Positions 59,608 to 64,000 of a stretch of DNA of 64,000 nucleotides are shown piece after piece. Source of the DNA: a candidate division BRC1 bacterium HGW-BRC1-1 (GTDB lineage Bacteria; Sumerlaeota; Sumerlaeia; Sumerlaeales; Sumerlaeaceae); assembly GCA_002842095.1 (NCBI GenBank), contig PHCB01000001.1, positions 248,001-312,000 on the forward strand, read 5' to 3'. Numbering within the stretch: position 1 is the stretch's first letter; each line of letters starts with the position of its first letter. The notes below the pieces were generated by a model. That model was not told the origin of the DNA. It was given only the letters and a program-made list of their open reading frames with translations, and made no database searches. The position numbers and the translations under genes are program-made.

Positions 59608-60974
59608 TTTCTCGTCGCAATCTTATCTTAACGGGAGCGGCTCTCGCAGGCGGAACGCTTCTTAATCCTCCCGGTCAGATCCTCGCGCAAACGCCCAGCA
59701 TGGGCGATAAAAACGTCACAGATCCCGACTCCGTCCAGTCCACTGTCAATGTTGGCAATCGAACCTTCTCTCCGGGAAAGCCCGGAGTAGATTACAGACC
59801 GGTTGTTACCCCCAATCTTCCAACTTTACCCTGGCAGATTGTGAACGGCATCAAGGTTTTTCATCTCGTGGTGGAAGAAATGTGGCATGAGTTTACTCCC
59901 GGCCTCGAAGCCATCTGCTGGGGGTATAATGGTCATGTCCACGGACCCACTCTGGAAGCCGTCGAAGGGGACCGCGTACGCATTTATGTGACAAATAAAC
60001 TCAAGGCCCCCACGACCATTCATTGGCATGGTTTTCTACTGCCAAACGGGATGGATGGTGTCGGCGGTTTGACCCAAAAGCTCATTAACTCCGGCCAAAC
60101 CTTCAAATACGAATTCACCCTCCGTCAGCATGGCAGCCTTATGTATCATTCCCACCACGATGAAATGACACAGATGGGCATGGGACTCATGGGCTCTTTC
60201 ATTATCCATCCCCGTGAGCCTGTATGGGATCCACCGGATCGCGACTTCGTCTTCATGTTGAGTGAATGGAGATTGGACAATGGCACCTATCGACCCAATA
60301 TCATGGAAATGTCGGACTTCAATCTTCTGACTTTCAACGCCAAAGCTTTCCCCGGTACCGAGCCCCTTGTGGTAAAATCTGGTGAACGTGTGCGCATACG
60401 GATTGGAAACCTCAGCGCCATTGATAACCACCCGATCCACCTGCACGGACATTCATTCACGGTCATGGAAACCGACGGTGGACGGATTCCTGAATCGGCC
60501 CGCTGGCCTGAAACAACGATGTTCGTTCCAGTCGGAACCACAAGAACGATTGAATTCGTTGCGGGGGCACCTGGAGATTGGCCCCTCCATTGCCATATGA
60601 CCCACCACACCATGAATCAAATGGGACACAACACCCCCAACACCGTCGGCGTAAGGAACGCCGCGTATGACAAAGAGGTCCAGAAAATTATTCCCGGATA
60701 CATGACCATGGGTTCTGAAGGCATGGGTGACATGGGAATGATGCACATGGCCATGCCTGAAAACTCAGTGGCTATGATGGGAGCCTATGGTCCCTTCGAT
60801 TATATCACAATGGGCGGCATGTTTACAGTTCTCAAGGTGCGTGAAAACGACCCTTCTCTGAAAGAAGATGCGAGCGGAAAAATCACAGATCCCGGCTGGT
60901 ACCAGCATCCGGAAGGTACAATCGCAGGCCCCGCCAGTGTGGACGAGTTGAATCAAGATGGGATTAAGGTCTGA
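59604..60974 (+). CDS. TAT-exported multicopper oxidase (copper-oxidase type)
   Basis: SRRNLILTGAALAGG Tat-like signal; TIHWHGFLLPNGMDG, YHSHHDEMTQMGMGLMG, HPIHLHGHSF, PLHCHMTHHTMNQM copper ligand motifs. Confidence 0.95.
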   Translation: MISRRNLILTGAALAGGTLLNPPGQILAQTPSMGDKNVTDPDSVQSTVNVGNRTFSPGKPGVDYRPVVTPNLPTLPWQIVNGIKVFHLVVEEMWHEFTPGLEAICWGYNGHVHGPTLEAVEGDRVRIYVTNKLKAPTTIHWHGFLLPNGMDGVGGLTQKLINSGQTFKYEFTLRQHGSLMYHSHHDEMTQMGMGLMGSFIIHPREPVWDPPDRDFVFMLSEWRLDNGTYRPNIMEMSDFNLLTFNAKAFPGTEPLVVKSGERVRIRIGNLSAIDNHPIHLHGHSFTVMETDGGRIPESARWPETTMFVPVGTTRTIEFVAGAPGDWPLHCHMTHHTMNQMGHNTPNTVGVRNAAYDKEVQKIIPGYMTMGSEGMGDMGMMHMAMPENSVAMMGAYGPFDYITMGGMFTVLKVRENDPSLKEDASGKITDPGWYQHPEGTIAGPASVDELNQDGIKV

Positions 60975-61260
60975 AATCTCGGTGAATTGAATCGTAACTG
61001 CGGAAAACCCTCCCGCTGCCTCGGAGTTTACACAGTTTGTTGGTTGTCTCCGCAGAGCAGGAAAAAGTCCCAGATGGCCTGCAAGTCGAAGCATCTGCTC
61101 CCCCGATATTTTACCGAGTTTTCTGGCGGTGCCGCCCATGAACAAGGTGAAGAGAAAACAAGAATCAGGTATTATGGGCAGTCAAAAGCGAAAGGCACAT
61201 CTCACCACAAGGTAATTGAGTCACGAAAGGATGCAACATCAGGTCGGGCATTTTGGGGGC

Positions 61261-61292
61261 TTGCACACCGGTTGCACACCGGTTGCACACCG
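61261..61292. repeat. Three tandem copies of the 11-bp unit TTGCACACCGG (third truncated)
   Basis: TTGCACACCGGTTGCACACCGGTTGCACACCG read directly. Confidence 0.85.
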
Positions 61293-61359
61293 ACGAAAAG
61301 CTGGGGCGAGATGCCGACTTTCGGAGTCCTCAATTGAAAGAATATCGTCAGTAAAACCA

Positions 61360-61453
61360 TGGCGGAGAGGCGGGGATTCGAACCCCGGAAACCGGGTTTA
61401 AACGGTTTAACCGCTTTCGAGGCGGTCGCCTTCAACCACTCGGCCACCTCTCC
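61360..61453 (-). tRNA. tRNA-Ser (anticodon CGA), CCA encoded
   Basis: Minus strand GGAGAGGTGGCCGAGTGGTTGAAGGCGACCGCCTCGAAAGCGGTTAAACCG...GGGGTTCGAATCCCCGCCTCTCCGCCA; anticodon loop CTCGAAA, long variable arm. Confidence 0.96.
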
Positions 61454-61574
61454 GCACGGGTTGCATCATGGGCAATTTTGCCTCCGCAAGTTAGGCGGTT
61501 CCGGGGCATATTATTCGTTCATTCTGACCCGCCGACTACCCTCTTCTGCGAATCACCCGCGCCCTTGGGCGTAA

Positions 61575-62549
<975 letters not shown>

Positions 62550-62565
62550 CCGACCACCCATTGCC

Positions 62566-62606
62566 TTTCCGGCGCGGCACGCTGATCATTGCCGCCGCGC
62601 CGGAAA
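62566..62606. terminator. 13-bp perfect-stem hairpin downstream of mdh (no T-run)
   Basis: TTTCCGGCGCGGC ... GCCGCGCCGGAAA. Confidence 0.5.
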
Positions 62607-62630
62607 GAACGGGGGCGGCAGACGCACGCA

Positions 62631-64000
62631 ATGGCCGGCAATCGACAGAAAAAATATGGGCCAGGCACTAGCCCCGCCAGCCCCCAAGGCTCGCACGCCG
62701 GTTTCAACGCCCCCCGCGCGGCCATGCTTGTGGCGTCCGCGTTCATCGCTTTCGTTGTCGTTATCGTCCACCTGCCGAACCTCCAGCACGCGCTCACGAA
62801 CTGGGATGACAACGTTAATATCTCGGCGAACCCGCTGCTCAATCCGGTCAGTTTTCGCAACGTCGCGCGCTTCTGGACCGAGCCCTACGCCAACCTCTAC
62901 GTCCCGCTGACGTATACCACCTGGGCCGCGGAACGCGCCGCCTTCGGCGCGGCGGCCTGGCCGCAATTCCTCGGCAATCTGCTGCTCCATTGCGGCTCCG
63001 CGCTGATGCTCTTTCGGCTGATCCTGCGCCTCATTCCGCGCGACCTACAAGCCCATCGCGTCCCTGCCGCGCTCCTCGGCGCGCTTCTGTTTGCCTTGCA
63101 TCCCGTTCAGGTTGAATCGGTTGCATGGGCGACAGGACGCAAAGACACGCTCAGCGGATTCTTGGTCCTTGCGGCGCTGTTGTTATACGTCCGCGCCGCG
63201 CAAAGTTCATCCGGTGCCGACGCGCTTGCCCGCCTGCGACGCCCGGCGTGGTGGGCCGCGCAGGCCGCATTCGTCGCGGCCATTCTCGCGAAGCCGTCCG
63301 CCGTCACGTTTCCCGCGTTGGCCTTCGCCCTCGACTGGTTGGCCCTGGGAACCACCGCTCGCGTGGCACTGGCCTCGGCTGCTCCGCCCCTCGCAATCTC
63401 TGCTCTGGCCATCGCCCTCACCGCCACAGCCCAGCCAATCCCCGAGGCGCTCCAGCGCCACTTCACGCCGCTGTGGACGCGCCCCTTCATCGCCGCCGAT
63501 GCCCTGCTTTTTTATATGCGCAAGATTGTCTGGCCCACCGGCCTCGGTGCCAACTACGGGCGCACCCCTGCCGTCGTCATGGCCGGGTCGCGCGCCCTCC
63601 TTCCCCTCACGCTCCTCGCCACGGCCGCTGCGGCGGTGGTCATAACTTTCACGCGGCTCAAACGCCGCGTGGCCCTGCGCCCCTCCCTCGTCTTCGCGGG
63701 GCTTCTCCTCGCCTTCCTCGCCCTCACACCCGTGCTCGGCTTGGTTCCGTTTATCTATCAATCCAAGTCCACCGTGGGCGATCGCTACCTTTACATCCCC
63801 ATGGCCGGAGCGGCCATCGCCCTCGCGATGCTCTGGCGTCGCGCCGCTATCGCCGCAACCCCGCGCTCGCGCTGGGCGCCTTTATCGGGAGCAACAGCAC
63901 TCTTGATCCTCTACGCAGCCCTTTCGGTTTCTCAAGCCGGCACCTGGCGCAACTCCTTCACGCTCTGGACTCGCGCCGTTCAGGTCGCCCCCCAGGCCCC
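62631..64000 (+). CDS. TMTC-like (DUF1736) multi-TM protein, probably with TPRs; 3' end beyond the window
   Basis: Open frame from ATG 62631 to the window end: HLPNLQHALTNWDDNVNISANPLLN...LFALHPVQVESVAWATGRKDTLSGFLVLAALLLYVRAAQ. Not in the supplied ORF track because there is no stop in the window. Confidence 0.8.
   Translation, partial: MAGNRQKKYGPGTSPASPQGSHAGFNAPRAAMLVASAFIAFVVVIVHLPNLQHALTNWDDNVNISANPLLNPVSFRNVARFWTEPYANLYVPLTYTTWAAERAAFGAAAWPQFLGNLLLHCGSALMLFRLILRLIPRDLQAHRVPAALLGALLFALHPVQVESVAWATGRKDTLSGFLVLAALLLYVRAAQSSSGADALARLRRPAWWAAQAAFVAAILAKPSAVTFPALAFALDWLALGTTARVALASAAPPLAISALAIALTATAQPIPEALQRHFTPLWTRPFIAADALLFYMRKIVWPTGLGANYGRTPAVVMAGSRALLPLTLLATAAAAVVITFTRLKRRVALRPSLVFAGLLLAFLALTPVLGLVPFIYQSKSTVGDRYLYIPMAGAAIALAMLWRRAAIAATPRSRWAPLSGATALLILYAALSVSQAGTWRNSFTLWTRAVQVAPQA

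Overview
This is a 64 kb window of high-GC bacterial chromosome with about 50 recognisable protein genes and one tRNA-Ser(CGA). I could not place its taxonomy from sequence alone. Most of it is ordinary core gene content: cell wall (VanY-like and DacB-like peptidases, ddl, dapA), hemB, holA, pcm, ahcY, manC, truA, clpS/bioF, tsaE, mdh, signalling proteins and a DEAD-box helicase. Five stretches stand out. (1) 15.65-16.05 kb: a BldC/excisionase-like single-domain HTH protein next to three tandem 11-bp repeats. (2) 18.31-20.56 kb: an AT-rich two-gene cassette (GH35 beta-galactosidase plus a small nucleotidyltransferase-like protein) bounded by a 12/13-match inverted repeat. (3) 21.99-24.60 kb: an ArsR-methyltransferase fusion upstream of ahcY, with a perfect palindrome over its start codon. 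(4) 50.56-56.00 kb: a ModE-type HTH, a ModE-box-like palindrome, and a translationally coupled operon DUF364 / FecCD-type permease / ATPase / binding protein / THEP1-like NTPase. This is my best candidate for an under-described metal (molybdate/tungstate?) uptake system. (5) 56.0-61.4 kb: a compositionally distinct copper-handling island (double YHS protein, Cys-rich secreted protein, Met/His-rich lipoprotein, TolC, multicopper oxidase) ending at tRNA-Ser. All assignments come from reading motifs; no database search was run.
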